From positions 1-21,722 of the forward strand of contig JAEDHF010000014.1 of the NCBI GenBank assembly GCA_016297165.1: a DNA stretch of 21,722 nt, read 5' to 3'. Position numbers and translations under genes: made by a program. This document shows positions 7,563-15,098 of this stretch, piece by piece; the first letter of the stretch is position 1; each line of letters starts with the position of its first letter. The stretch is from Oscillospiraceae bacterium. GTDB taxonomy: Bacteria > Bacillota > Clostridia > Oscillospirales > Ruminococcaceae. A model generated the notes under the pieces. It made no database searches. It was not told the DNA's origin and saw only the letters and a program-made list of their open reading frames with translations.

Positions 7563-7735
7563 AGGCAACACCGCACAAAGACCGCCTTACGGCTTTGCGT
7601 ACGCCTTGCTTGCATCTTTTCCGTCATCTTGCACAAATTTCGCTTGATTGGCGTCAGCCAAACTGCACTCAATTTGCACAATCTGACGAAAAATCTGACT
7701 TCGCAATCCGCACGCAATCTTTGTGCTGTATTATC
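7563..7735. repeat. Imperfect palindromic (foldback) repeat, MITE-like
   Basis: A 9-bp perfect inverted repeat, GCACAAAGA (7573-7581) and TCTTTGTGC (7718-7726), bounds a region that folds back on itself. Inside, 7623-7640 pairs with 7670-7687 (14 of 18 positions) around a perfect TTGGC/GCCAA hairpin at 7649-7662. The rest of the two halves also align as degenerate inverted copies. Weak similarity extends a few bases beyond the 9-bp arms, so the true ends and any target duplication are unclear. It holds no credible gene. The nested palindrome between the divergent thi promoter and ldhA suggests a small non-autonomous element or dispersed repeat. Confidence 0.6.
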
Positions 7736-7804
7736 ATAAAAATATACATAACACCGCAATTTCTGAAAATAATACTAAGGATATTACCGAAAGGAATGGA
7801 TATT

Positions 7805-8785
7805 ATGAAAAAAATTGCTTTTTACGACACAAAGCCATACGATAAGGAATCCTTCGACGCAGTTGGCTCGGATTATGAATTTGATTATATTGAAGCAAAG
7901 CTTTCTGCCCATACTGCCGCTCTTGCCAAGGGCTGTGACGGGGTATGCGCCTTTGTGAATGATGATATAGATAAGAGGGCTATTGATATTCTGTCCGAAA
8001 ACGGTGTAAGGATTATTGCTATGCGGTGTGCAGGCTACAGTAATGTGGATATTAAGGCTGCAAAAGGTAAAATAACTGTAGTACGAGTGCCCTCATATTC
8101 ACCTCACGCTGTTGCTGAGCACGCTATGGCTTTGCTGTTATGTGTCAACAGAAAAATCCATAAAGCATACAACAGAACAAGAGATTTCAATTTCAGCATA
8201 AATGGTCTCACGGGTACGGATTTATACGGAAAAACAGTAGGAATAATCGGAACAGGAAAAATTGGCCGTGCCTTTATAGATATATGTAAGGGTATGGGAA
8301 TGAAAATTCTTGCTTACGACCCTTTTCCTGTAGAAAATGCGGATTTCGAATATACAGAGCTTGACAGGCTTCTTTCCGAAAGCGACGTTATTTCTCTCCA
8401 TTGTCCTCTTACAAGCAAAAATACACGTATGCTTAATAAAGAAGCCTTCAGTAAGATGAAAAAGGGAGTATTCCTTATCAATATCTCAAGGGGTGCGCTT
8501 ATTGATACGGCGGCACTTATTGACGCCCTGAACGACGGTACGGTAGGAGCAGCAGGTCTTGATGTATATGAGGAAGAAAGCGATCTGTTCTTTGAGGATT
8601 TCTCAAATACGGTAATTAAGGACGATGTTTTGTCACTGCTTATATCTAAACCGAATGTGCTGCTAACTTCACATCAGGCATTTCTGACAGACGAGGCTCT
8701 TTCGGGAATAGCGGAAACTACTATTGAAAATCTGAACGATTTCTTTAGCGGAAAACCTCTTAAAAACGAAGTGTGCAGTAAATAG
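7805..8785 (+). CDS. ldhA: D-lactate dehydrogenase (D-2-hydroxyacid dehydrogenase family)
   Basis: This enzyme reduces pyruvate to D-lactate with NADH, recycling NAD in fermentation. The 326-residue protein has the N-terminal substrate half with RCAGYSNVDI at 74-83, VPSYSPHAVAEHAM, and the NAD loop GTGKIG at 149-154. The catalytic set is Arg229 (NISRGALIDT), the Glu within DVYEEE (about 256-258) and His290 (TSHQAFLTDE). EESDLFFEDFSN is characteristic of the LdhA branch rather than phosphoglycerate dehydrogenase. The frame stays open upstream to 7493, but that part runs through the palindromic repeat. The start at ATG 7805 follows AAAGGA by 9 bases. It is a monocistronic gene ending near a shared terminator. 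Other 2-hydroxyacids are possible substrates. Confidence 0.88.
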   Translation: MKKIAFYDTKPYDKESFDAVGSDYEFDYIEAKLSAHTAALAKGCDGVCAFVNDDIDKRAIDILSENGVRIIAMRCAGYSNVDIKAAKGKITVVRVPSYSPHAVAEHAMALLLCVNRKIHKAYNRTRDFNFSINGLTGTDLYGKTVGIIGTGKIGRAFIDICKGMGMKILAYDPFPVENADFEYTELDRLLSESDVISLHCPLTSKNTRMLNKEAFSKMKKGVFLINISRGALIDTAALIDALNDGTVGAAGLDVYEEESDLFFEDFSNTVIKDDVLSLLISKPNVLLTSHQAFLTDEALSGIAETTIENLNDFFSGKPLKNEVCSK

Positions 8786-8832
8786 TAAGAGCAACACTGA
8801 TGCAGAAAGCGGTAACAAGAGCTGATAATACT

Positions 8833-8862
8833 AAACGGCAGGTAGCTTTAACCTGCCGTTTT
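8833..8862. terminator. Bidirectional intrinsic terminator between ldhA and murD2
   Basis: AAACGGCAGGT (8833-8843) and ACCTGCCGTTT (8851-8861) form a perfect 11-bp stem with a 7-base loop. The plus strand then has a further T, and the minus strand has a T-run from the same A/T ends. It sits between two convergent genes and can stop transcription from both sides. Confidence 0.9.
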
Positions 8863-8865
8863 ATG

Positions 8866-10185
8866 TTATCGGGATTCATCACAGCATATTTCCTTAACGA
8901 GCTTGCGGAAATGCTCTCCCCGTTCCTCAAAATTCTTATAGAAACCGTAGCTTGCGGCGGCAGGGGATAGGATACAGCGATATTTTGTGACTTTTTTCGC
9001 TGTCTTAACTGCTTCCTCCATATCGGAAGCCTTTACAATATTACGCTTACTGCCGTCGAGACGGTCAAAAATTCTGTAACCGCTGTCCGGAAGGAGAATA
9101 ATATTATCTATATCCGACCGATTAACGAAATCAACAAGCTCAGTATAGTCTATACCCCTGTCCATACCGCCAATTATAAGAGTGTCGGTTTTATCGAAAG
9201 CGTTGACTGCGGCTATAGCGGTACTCGGACAGGTACTGATGCTGTCGTTTATATAGTGTACTCCGCCGAAGACGCCGATTTCTTCAAGCCTGTGGGTAAG
9301 ACCCGTGAATGTGGAAACTGCCTCAAAAATATCTTCATCCTTACAACCCATTTTTTCAGCGATATAAACCGCTATTCCGATATTATAGAGATTATGCCTT
9401 CCGATAAGTCTTGTTTTGATTCTATCGGCATCAAAGCTTTTTCTTCCGATAATAAGGCGGTTTTCGATAAGGCGTATATCTGCATTATCAGTTAAGCTGG
9501 CGGTAACAATTTTCGACTTTATTCCGTCTTTCAGATTGTTTTTATTTATGATAAGGGTATCATTTTCGTTCTGATATCTGTAAATGTTTTCCTTTGCACT
9601 TTTATAGGCGTTAAAGTCAGCGTAATGGTCAAGATGCTCCTCAAAAACATTCAGAAGTACCGCTATATCCGGTGAAGCTTTTACATATTCAAGCTGATGG
9701 CAGGACATCTCGCATACTATAACAGTATCTTCCTTGAAATCCTCAATACGTTGGAGAGGAGGGATACCGATATTTCCGATAAGAATAGCGTCTAAACCGC
9801 AATTCTTAAGAATATGGCAGGTAAGGCTTGAAGTGGTGGATTTTCCTTTTGTGCCGGTGATACCGATAATTCTATTTTTGCAGTATCTTAACAGCAGGTC
9901 GGTCTGACTTGTAATTTTAGCCTTTGTTTCTTCGGGAACATTGTTAAAAAGCGCTATTCCGGGGCTTTTCATTATTATGTCGAAATTGTCGATACAGTCA
10001 AGATAATCCTCGCCGCTATATAGCTCATATTCCTTTATATCCTCTGTAACAGTAAGGTTTTTATCGGAAATACCGATAGTACAGGGTATTTTTTTAAGTA
10101 TTTCAAGGGTAGAACGACCCTCTCTTCCGAGGCCAAGAATAAGTACTCTTTTATTTTTGAAAAAATCATAAAGGCTGCTGAACAT
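8866..10185 (-). CDS. murD2: UDP-MurNAc-L-Ala--L-glutamate ligase (MurD2-type Mur ligase)
   Basis: This ATP-dependent Mur ligase adds glutamate to UDP-MurNAc-L-alanine in the cytoplasm. It has 439 residues: N-terminal Rossmann part (VLILGLGREGRSTLEIL), P-loop GTKGKST at 111-117, GNIGIPP and EMSCHQLE in the central domain, and the C-terminal domain with GLTHRLE. Where classical MurD reads NDSKATN and GGDGKG, this protein has NDSISTC (313-319) and GGMDRG (339-344), with YGFYKNFEERG near the end. These match MurD2, which takes L-glutamate. The gene starts one base after the murL stop, with its AAGGGAG ribosome site inside murL, so the two are coupled. The MurD2 specificity is inferred from the MurL partner and these residues. 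Confidence 0.85.
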   Translation of the reverse strand: MFSSLYDFFKNKRVLILGLGREGRSTLEILKKIPCTIGISDKNLTVTEDIKEYELYSGEDYLDCIDNFDIIMKSPGIALFNNVPEETKAKITSQTDLLLRYCKNRIIGITGTKGKSTTSSLTCHILKNCGLDAILIGNIGIPPLQRIEDFKEDTVIVCEMSCHQLEYVKASPDIAVLLNVFEEHLDHYADFNAYKSAKENIYRYQNENDTLIINKNNLKDGIKSKIVTASLTDNADIRLIENRLIIGRKSFDADRIKTRLIGRHNLYNIGIAVYIAEKMGCKDEDIFEAVSTFTGLTHRLEEIGVFGGVHYINDSISTCPSTAIAAVNAFDKTDTLIIGGMDRGIDYTELVDFVNRSDIDNIILLPDSGYRIFDRLDGSKRNIVKASDMEEAVKTAKKVTKYRCILSPAAASYGFYKNFEERGEHFRKLVKEICCDESR

Positions 10186-10186
10186 T

Positions 10187-11512
10187 TTATTCTCCCTTTA
10201 AAAGATGTAATAGCTCCTCAGGAACAAAATTGTTTTCATCGAAGAAATTGTCAAGGTTTTCCGGTTCGTCGGGGTTTTTCTCAATATATGCCTTAAGAAG
10301 AAGGGGAAGCTTTCCGCCCTTTCGCTTAAGGTAGGAGCGATAAAGAGCAAGGCTGATTTCCGCTCTTGTTCCGACACATTCGAAGGGCTTATCGTAATCC
10401 TGATAAACAAGACCGTTAAAAAGGTCGGTAAATTCGATGTTATCCAGCATATCGGAACCGAATATCCTTATAAGCTTCTCGTCCTCAAGAAAAGCGGAAA
10501 GCATAATATATACATACAGACATTTTGCGCATTTTCCGCACCATGTATCGGTTTTCGAGCCTACGTTACAGCTCTGGAACACATCGAGATACTTTTCGTA
10601 AGTAACGAATTTCTTTGCTATCTGCCATTCGCTCCAGGGGCGCAAGAGGCTGAAATAAGCGGGCGGAGTAACAAAGTATCTTTCGCAGAACTGTCGGAAA
10701 TCACTTTCAAATTCCGTACTTTTACTGTACTGATGATTAACTGTTGTACCGCCAACGTTTCCTTCGTTGGCACTACTTTCGTTTGAAAGTGCGATATATT
10801 TTTTTCCTGTAAGAATAGCCATAAGATAAGATGAAAAGGCTACAATAGCGGAAAAAGGAGTATGACCGTTAAGCCAGCCCTCGGTGTTTCTTTCGAGAAG
10901 CGCTTTATCGATAGTCCTTCCTATTCCTACGATTTTTTTATCGGAATATCCTGCGGTATGGGCACAGCTTAAGGTCGCACCTCTCGGATTGATAATAAAG
11001 CAGAGATTATCAGCCTTCATTCCTGACAAAAGCTCTAAGGTGACTACACTGTCCTTTCCGCCGCCTACCGCAATCAATGCTCCCTTTGTCTCTTTTTCGG
11101 GCTTATTAAAATGAGGAATTTCGGTATTTGATGGGATAATGTTCATAAAGCTGTTCATATCCGTTTCAATACCGTTACGATAGAAGAATTCGCCAAGACC
11201 GTTAAAATAAAGCTTTTTCCACCATGCTATCTGCCAGTCATCAAGTGCACCGCATTGTACCTTAACAACAGGGCAGCAGGCGCATTTCCAGTAGCTTACA
11301 AGCTCGGTCATACCTATAGAAAAAATAATATATTCAATAAGCTTCATATCCGTTTTTTCGTTTATGTAGCTTCCGTTCCATTTCCAGCTTGGATAGAAAT
11401 GGTATTCATCAATAGAAAAATGAAAAGAAAAGCCGTCATTATCAATATTGTAGCTATGATATATGAATGTGCCGTGTTCCTGTCGGAGCTGATTGAATTT
11501 TTCTGAGCCCAT
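10187..11512 (-). CDS. murL: UDP-N-acetyl-alpha-D-muramoyl-L-alanyl-L-glutamate epimerase
   Basis: MurL converts the terminal L-Glu of UDP-MurNAc-L-Ala-L-Glu to D-Glu, so that peptidoglycan can be made without free D-glutamate from a racemase. The 441-residue protein carries family landmarks as I remember them from the Xanthomonas enzyme: KLYFNGLGEFFYRNG at 100-114, then ALIAVGGGKDS at 145-155 (a PP-loop-like GGGKDS). LLRPWSEWQIAKKF and the cysteine cluster CNVGSKTDTWCGKCAKC follow in the C-terminal third. Overall length fits the family. The ribosome site AAGGCGG lies 7 bases before the ATG. It is immediately followed by murD2. A structured element of 270 bp lies upstream. The neighbour pair raises confidence in both calls. 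Confidence 0.88.
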   Translation of the reverse strand: MGSEKFNQLRQEHGTFIYHSYNIDNDGFSFHFSIDEYHFYPSWKWNGSYINEKTDMKLIEYIIFSIGMTELVSYWKCACCPVVKVQCGALDDWQIAWWKKLYFNGLGEFFYRNGIETDMNSFMNIIPSNTEIPHFNKPEKETKGALIAVGGGKDSVVTLELLSGMKADNLCFIINPRGATLSCAHTAGYSDKKIVGIGRTIDKALLERNTEGWLNGHTPFSAIVAFSSYLMAILTGKKYIALSNESSANEGNVGGTTVNHQYSKSTEFESDFRQFCERYFVTPPAYFSLLRPWSEWQIAKKFVTYEKYLDVFQSCNVGSKTDTWCGKCAKCLYVYIMLSAFLEDEKLIRIFGSDMLDNIEFTDLFNGLVYQDYDKPFECVGTRAEISLALYRSYLKRKGGKLPLLLKAYIEKNPDEPENLDNFFDENNFVPEELLHLLKGE

Positions 11513-11538
11513 ATAACTACCGCCTTGTATTATAATAA

Positions 11539-11808
11539 TATAATTAATGTCTGCTCATCAAATTCCGATAGGCTTTATAATATTGAAATAAGCCTATCGG
11601 AAGTTGCTAAAGTGCAAGGTTTTTTATAAATAATCAAAGAAATCCTTGCACTTTAGTTCGTCCCTTGGGACGAAATGAGCTTGACATCAAGTAGTGTGCG
11701 GGGCTTAAAATCACATGAATTGCGATTTTAAGCCAACTCAAAGCCTGAAAAACAGGCTTTGAGGCAACAACTGTCCATAGGACAGTTATTGAGCACACAC
11801 TAATTATA
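11539..11808 (-). ncRNA. Candidate structured RNA: closing stem with six hairpins (or foldback mobile element)
   Basis: The ends are inverted copies: TATAATTAATGTCTGCTCA (11539-11557) pairs with the complement at 11790-11808, 18 of 19 positions counting one G-U. Between them lie six consecutive stems: 11765-11791 (12 bp, 3-base loop), 11737-11763 (11 bp), 11702-11734 (13 bp), 11657-11674 (7-8 bp), 11607-11656 (13 bp, long loop) and 11563-11602 (13 bp). A short CTTG/CAAG pair sits at 11679-11690. All three non-Watson-Crick pairs are G-U when read on the minus strand and would be A-C on the plus strand. Alternative helices exist (11692-11698 with 11796-11802; 11553-11558 with 11675-11680). No known family was identified. 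A TATAAT at 11808-11803 with weak -35 TTTATT could start it. Confidence 0.6.
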
Positions 11809-11822
11809 CAGCATTTTATCTT

Positions 11823-11857
11823 CAAAATAAAGCCCTTATATCAGCATATAAGAGCTT
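11823..11857 (-). terminator. Terminator of the clpE-SDR operon
   Basis: In the minus sense AAGCTCTTATAT (11857-11846) pairs with ATATAAGGGCTT (11841-11830), 12 pairs with one G-U and a 4-base loop, followed by TATTTTG. It lies 11 bases after the SDR stop codon and separates that operon from the structured element and murL. Confidence 0.82.
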
Positions 11858-11867
11858 ATTTTGTCGA

Positions 11868-12560
11868 TTAACAGAAGCCGCCGTCAATTCCTAAAACCTG
11901 ACCTGTAGCAAACGTATTTCCTTCGAAGAAACGTGCCGCAGAAGCCACATCTTCAGGCGTTCCTATTCTCGAAATAGGTGTACAATCTATAAGCTCCTGC
12001 ATTTCGTCGGCATTGAGATGAGCGTTCATAGGGCTGTCGATAACGCCGGGAGCAATACAGTTAACCCGTATTCCTGAAGGTCCGAGCTCCTTTGAAAGAG
12101 CCTTCGTAAGCCCGATTACTCCTGCCTTAGTTGCAGAATAATGCACCTCGCAGGAAGCTCCGTAAACACCCCAGACAGAAGATATGTTTATTATGGAGCC
12201 GCTCTTGTTGTGTACCATAAAGGGCACAATCTCCCGTGTAAGATAGAATACTCCCGAAAGGTTTACGGCGACCATTTCGCTCCAATCCTCGTCTGTAATA
12301 TCCGTAAAGAGCTTGATCTGGGAAATGCCTGCATTATTTATCAGCAGGGAACAGCTGTCCATATATTCTCTTAGCTTTTTTATATCGTCCGGTCTTGAAA
12401 TATCGCATTTTACCGCTTCTGCGCCGTATTCTTCCGTAATATGCCTTGCTGTCTCAATATTCTTGTTATAGGTGAAAACTACTCTGTAGTCTCTTGAAAA
12501 TTCGGCTACAAGAGCCTTTCCTATGGCTCCTGTGCCCCCTGTAATAATTGCTGTTTTCAT
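11868..12560 (-). CDS. Short-chain dehydrogenase/reductase, YmfI-like
   Basis: This NAD(P)-dependent Rossmann oxidoreductase has 230 residues. The cofactor loop TGGTGAIG is at 7-14, NNAG at 75-78, the catalytic residues are Ser128, Tyr141 and Lys145 (YSATK), and the C-terminal region reads IDGGF. The segment SSVWGVYGASCEVHYSATK resembles the YmfI group, which in Bacillus reduces the 5-aminopentanone modification on elongation factor P. FabG-like 3-oxoacyl-ACP reductase is the main alternative and cannot be excluded by motifs alone. The ATG overlaps the Clp stop codon by one base (TAATG), so the two are translationally coupled. It is the last gene of the run, followed by a terminator. Confidence 0.82.
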   Translation of the reverse strand: MKTAIITGGTGAIGKALVAEFSRDYRVVFTYNKNIETARHITEEYGAEAVKCDISRPDDIKKLREYMDSCSLLINNAGISQIKLFTDITDEDWSEMVAVNLSGVFYLTREIVPFMVHNKSGSIINISSVWGVYGASCEVHYSATKAGVIGLTKALSKELGPSGIRVNCIAPGVIDSPMNAHLNADEMQELIDCTPISRIGTPEDVASAARFFEGNTFATGQVLGIDGGFC

Positions 12561-14896
12561 TATTTTACAATAATTCCGTTCTTATCTGCTGAAATTGTAA
12601 TTTCAGAAGGAGTATTATTCTCGCTATCAACAATAAGATTAGCGATTTTATCCTCAACATCTTCTCTTATAACCCTTCTTATATCACGACCGCCGTACTT
12701 TCCGCCGAAAGCCTTCTCCGCAATTTTCTTATATGCAGACGGCTTAATCTTAAGAGAAATGGAGTTTTCCTCTAACGCCTTAACAGTATCAGCAAGAAGA
12801 AGCTTGGCTATTCCTGCATAATCTTCAACAGTAAGAGGTGAGAATACAACTATTTCATCGACTCTTCCTAGAAATTCGGGACGGAGAAAATCTCTTAATG
12901 CCTTCATAGCTCTTTCCTTAGACATATCGCCCGCAGTCTTGCCGAAGCCCATACCCGTAGAACCATCGGATGAGCCTGCGTTTGAGGTCATACAGATAAT
13001 GGTATTTTCGAAGTTTACCGCTCTGCCGTGTGAATCGTTAACCTTACCCTCGTCGAGAATCTGTAGAAGAATATTCATCACATCGGGGTGAGCCTTTTCG
13101 ATTTCATCAAGAAGTATTACAGAGTAGGGACGGCGTCGAACCTTTTCGGTGAGCTGTCCTGCGTCGTCAAAGCCCACATATCCGGGAGGAGAACCGATAA
13201 TCTTTGAAACGCTGTGCTTTTCCATATACTCCGACATATCAAGGCGGATTAAAGGCTCAACACCGCTGAATAGCTCCTCGGCGATAACCTTTACAAGCTG
13301 GGTCTTTCCAACGCCCGTAGGTCCTACGAAAATAAAGGAAGCAGGTCTTTTCTTAGTAGAAAGCTGAACTCTTGTTCTTTTAATTGCCGCAGCAACCTTT
13401 TCGCAGGCTTCGTCCTGTCCGATTATCTTTTCCTTAAGGATACTTTCAAGCTTAGCTATCTTCTTGAATTCAGTCTCCATTATCTTCTTTGCAGGAATAC
13501 CCGTCCACATTTCGATAACGGTAGATAAATCGGAAGGGGAAAGCTTTACATTTTCAATAAGGGGCTCAAGGCGCTTTATTTCTTCCTCATTTTTAGCCTT
13601 GTTTGTCTTTATTTCGGCAAGCTTCTGGAAATCCATCTCCTCTGATTTTTCCATAAGCTCGTTTTCAAGACGGTCGAGCTTGCTTCTTTCCTTTAAGCAT
13701 TTCTCGTAATCCGTAAGATAATCGCTCTTGATACTTGCGCAGGCAGAAGCCTCGTCAAGCAAATCTATTGCCTTATCGGGAAGATATCTGTCGGTAATAT
13801 ATCTTTCCGAAAGGGTTACACAGGGACGAAGCAGGGAATCGTCTATCTTTATTTTATGATGCTCCTCATAATAGCTTTTTATTCCCTTAAGAAGCTCAAT
13901 AGTTTCTTCTATTGAAGGCTCAAGCACTGTTACAGGCTGGAAACGGCGTTCAAGAGCGCTGTCCTTTTCGATATATTTCCTATATTCGTTAAATGTGGTT
14001 GCGCCGATTACCTGTAATTCACCTCGTGAAAGGGCAGGTTTGAACATATTGCCGGCATTCATGGTACCCTCGCTGTCGCCTGTACCTACAAGATTATGAA
14101 CCTCGTCGATAAAAAGGATAATGTTTCCGGCCGTTTTTATTTCGTCGATAAGGGATTTTACACGGCTTTCAAACTGACCGCGGAACTGTGTTCCGGCTAC
14201 AAGGGCGGTAAGATCAAGAAGATAGAGCTCCTTATCCTGAAGCCTGAAGGGAACGTCTCCCAAAACGATTTTTTGTGCAATTCCTTCTGCGATAGCGGTT
14301 TTACCTACGCCGGGCTCGCCGATAAGACAGGGATTGTTCTTTGTTCTTCTGGAAAGAATCTGAATAACACGCTCGATTTCCTTATCTCTGCCAATAATTC
14401 TGTCGAGCTTTCCGTCTTTGGCTCTGTCGGTAAGATTTGTACAGAAGGTATTAAGGAATTTACGCTTTTTATTCTCTTTACTTTTCTTTTTAGCTTCTTT
14501 TTCGTTTTTATCTGCGTCAGAATCGGAGGATTTTTCCGTTTTTTCTGTATTCTTATTGCCGCCGCCGAAGAAGCTCTGCAAAAATGCAGGCATTGTTCCG
14601 GCTCCGCCGGTTTTAAAGCCGTCAACTGCTTCCTCGTCATCGCCTTCAAGGTCGGATATGCCTTCTTCATCGGTTATATCTATATCCTCAACCTCACCGC
14701 CTCCGAAAAGCATATTTATTCCGTTTTCAAAATCATCCTCGGAAATACCCATTTGCTTAAGGTATTCGTTAACCTGGGGAATTCCCATTTCCTTTGCACA
14801 GACAAGGCAATAGCCGTTATCAAACCGCTGGTTTCCGTTCATTCCCGACATAAACACTACAGCAGGACGTTTTTTACATTTACAGCACATCATCAT
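12560..14896 (-). CDS. clpE: ClpE-type AAA+ unfoldase with N-terminal zinc finger
   Basis: This 778-residue ATP-dependent unfoldase probably feeds ClpP. An N-terminal C4 zinc finger (Cys4, Cys7, Cys30, Cys33) replaces the classical Clp N-domain, as in ClpE. An acidic and lysine-rich linker covers about 66-145. AAA domain 1 has GEPGVGKT at 193-200 and LFIDE at 261-265. A UVR-like coiled stretch lies at 405-445. AAA domain 2 has GPTGVGKT at 525-532, pore loop GYVG at 572-575 and ILLDE at 594-598. MGF at 649-651 is a likely ClpP-docking loop. The start is the first of three tandem ATGs behind AAAGGAA. A MITE-like element lies 22 bases upstream. No clear CtsR operator was seen. A divergent ClpC is the alternative name. 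Confidence 0.85.
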   Translation of the reverse strand: MMMCCKCKKRPAVVFMSGMNGNQRFDNGYCLVCAKEMGIPQVNEYLKQMGISEDDFENGINMLFGGGEVEDIDITDEEGISDLEGDDEEAVDGFKTGGAGTMPAFLQSFFGGGNKNTEKTEKSSDSDADKNEKEAKKKSKENKKRKFLNTFCTNLTDRAKDGKLDRIIGRDKEIERVIQILSRRTKNNPCLIGEPGVGKTAIAEGIAQKIVLGDVPFRLQDKELYLLDLTALVAGTQFRGQFESRVKSLIDEIKTAGNIILFIDEVHNLVGTGDSEGTMNAGNMFKPALSRGELQVIGATTFNEYRKYIEKDSALERRFQPVTVLEPSIEETIELLKGIKSYYEEHHKIKIDDSLLRPCVTLSERYITDRYLPDKAIDLLDEASACASIKSDYLTDYEKCLKERSKLDRLENELMEKSEEMDFQKLAEIKTNKAKNEEEIKRLEPLIENVKLSPSDLSTVIEMWTGIPAKKIMETEFKKIAKLESILKEKIIGQDEACEKVAAAIKRTRVQLSTKKRPASFIFVGPTGVGKTQLVKVIAEELFSGVEPLIRLDMSEYMEKHSVSKIIGSPPGYVGFDDAGQLTEKVRRRPYSVILLDEIEKAHPDVMNILLQILDEGKVNDSHGRAVNFENTIICMTSNAGSSDGSTGMGFGKTAGDMSKERAMKALRDFLRPEFLGRVDEIVVFSPLTVEDYAGIAKLLLADTVKALEENSISLKIKPSAYKKIAEKAFGGKYGGRDIRRVIREDVEDKIANLIVDSENNTPSEITISADKNGIIVK

Positions 14897-14914
14897 AGTA
14901 TCTATTTTCCTTTC

Positions 14915-15084
14915 TTATGGTCGCCTCTAAAAACCTATGTCGTTTATATGTGCTGTGAATTTAGTTGTAAAATTTTCCAAAATTTTCGCAGTAATACTTG
15001 ATGTATTTCAAGAAAATTTTGGGCAATATGACAGCTAAAGGCATAGTGCAGAGAAATGGCATAGGTTTTTAGAGGTGACCTTAT
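14915..15084. mobile_element. MITE-like element with 21-bp terminal inverted repeats and TTAT target duplication
   Basis: Inverted repeats at 14919-14939 and 15060-15080 match at 20 of 21 positions, starting GGTCGCCTCTAAAAACC on the left. The 162-bp element is flanked on both sides by TTAT (14915-14918 and 15081-15084), a probable 4-bp target duplication. The interior folds back over its whole length as a diverged palindrome, with a perfect 11-bp core (CCAAAATTTTC at 14977-14987, GAAAATTTTGG at 15012-15022). It encodes no transposase and must have been moved in trans, if it is mobile. It separates cvpA from clpE. No autonomous relative is in the window. Confidence 0.82.
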
Positions 15085-15098
15085 ATTATATGCTTGTT

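Noticed and set aside
7541..7759. Reverse-strand ORF of 72 codons in the repeat
   Set aside because: It lies wholly in the foldback repeat, is rich in Arg/Cys, and has no recognisable domain; it is likely spurious.
7493..7804. In-frame upstream extension of ldhA by about 104 codons
   Set aside because: It runs through the palindromic repeat, shows no homology to dehydrogenases, and the real start at 7805 has AAAGGA 9 bases upstream.
11529..11534. TATAAT on the minus strand just before murL
   Set aside because: The predicted start would leave a leader of about 10 bases that cuts into the ribosome site, and the -35 (TGAGCA) is poor. AT-rich chance match is likely.
11681..11709. TTGACA with 17-base spacing to CTTAAA on the plus strand
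   Set aside because: The -10 is weak and both boxes lie inside stems of the structured element; no plus-strand gene follows.
11634..11825. Reverse-strand ORF of 63 codons in the multi-hairpin element
   Set aside because: Its codons are dictated by perfect stems; it spans three hairpins and part of the preceding terminator, so coding use is unlikely.
14096..15001. Plus-strand ORF of 301 codons opposite clpE
   Set aside because: It is antisense to a well-supported AAA+ gene and then runs into the MITE; the hydrophobic, Phe-rich translation is typical of a shadow frame.
14919..15080. GGTCA-like half sites as a CtsR operator for clpE
   Set aside because: The bases belong to the terminal repeats of the MITE-like element and are inverted and about 150 bp apart, not tandem as CtsR sites are.
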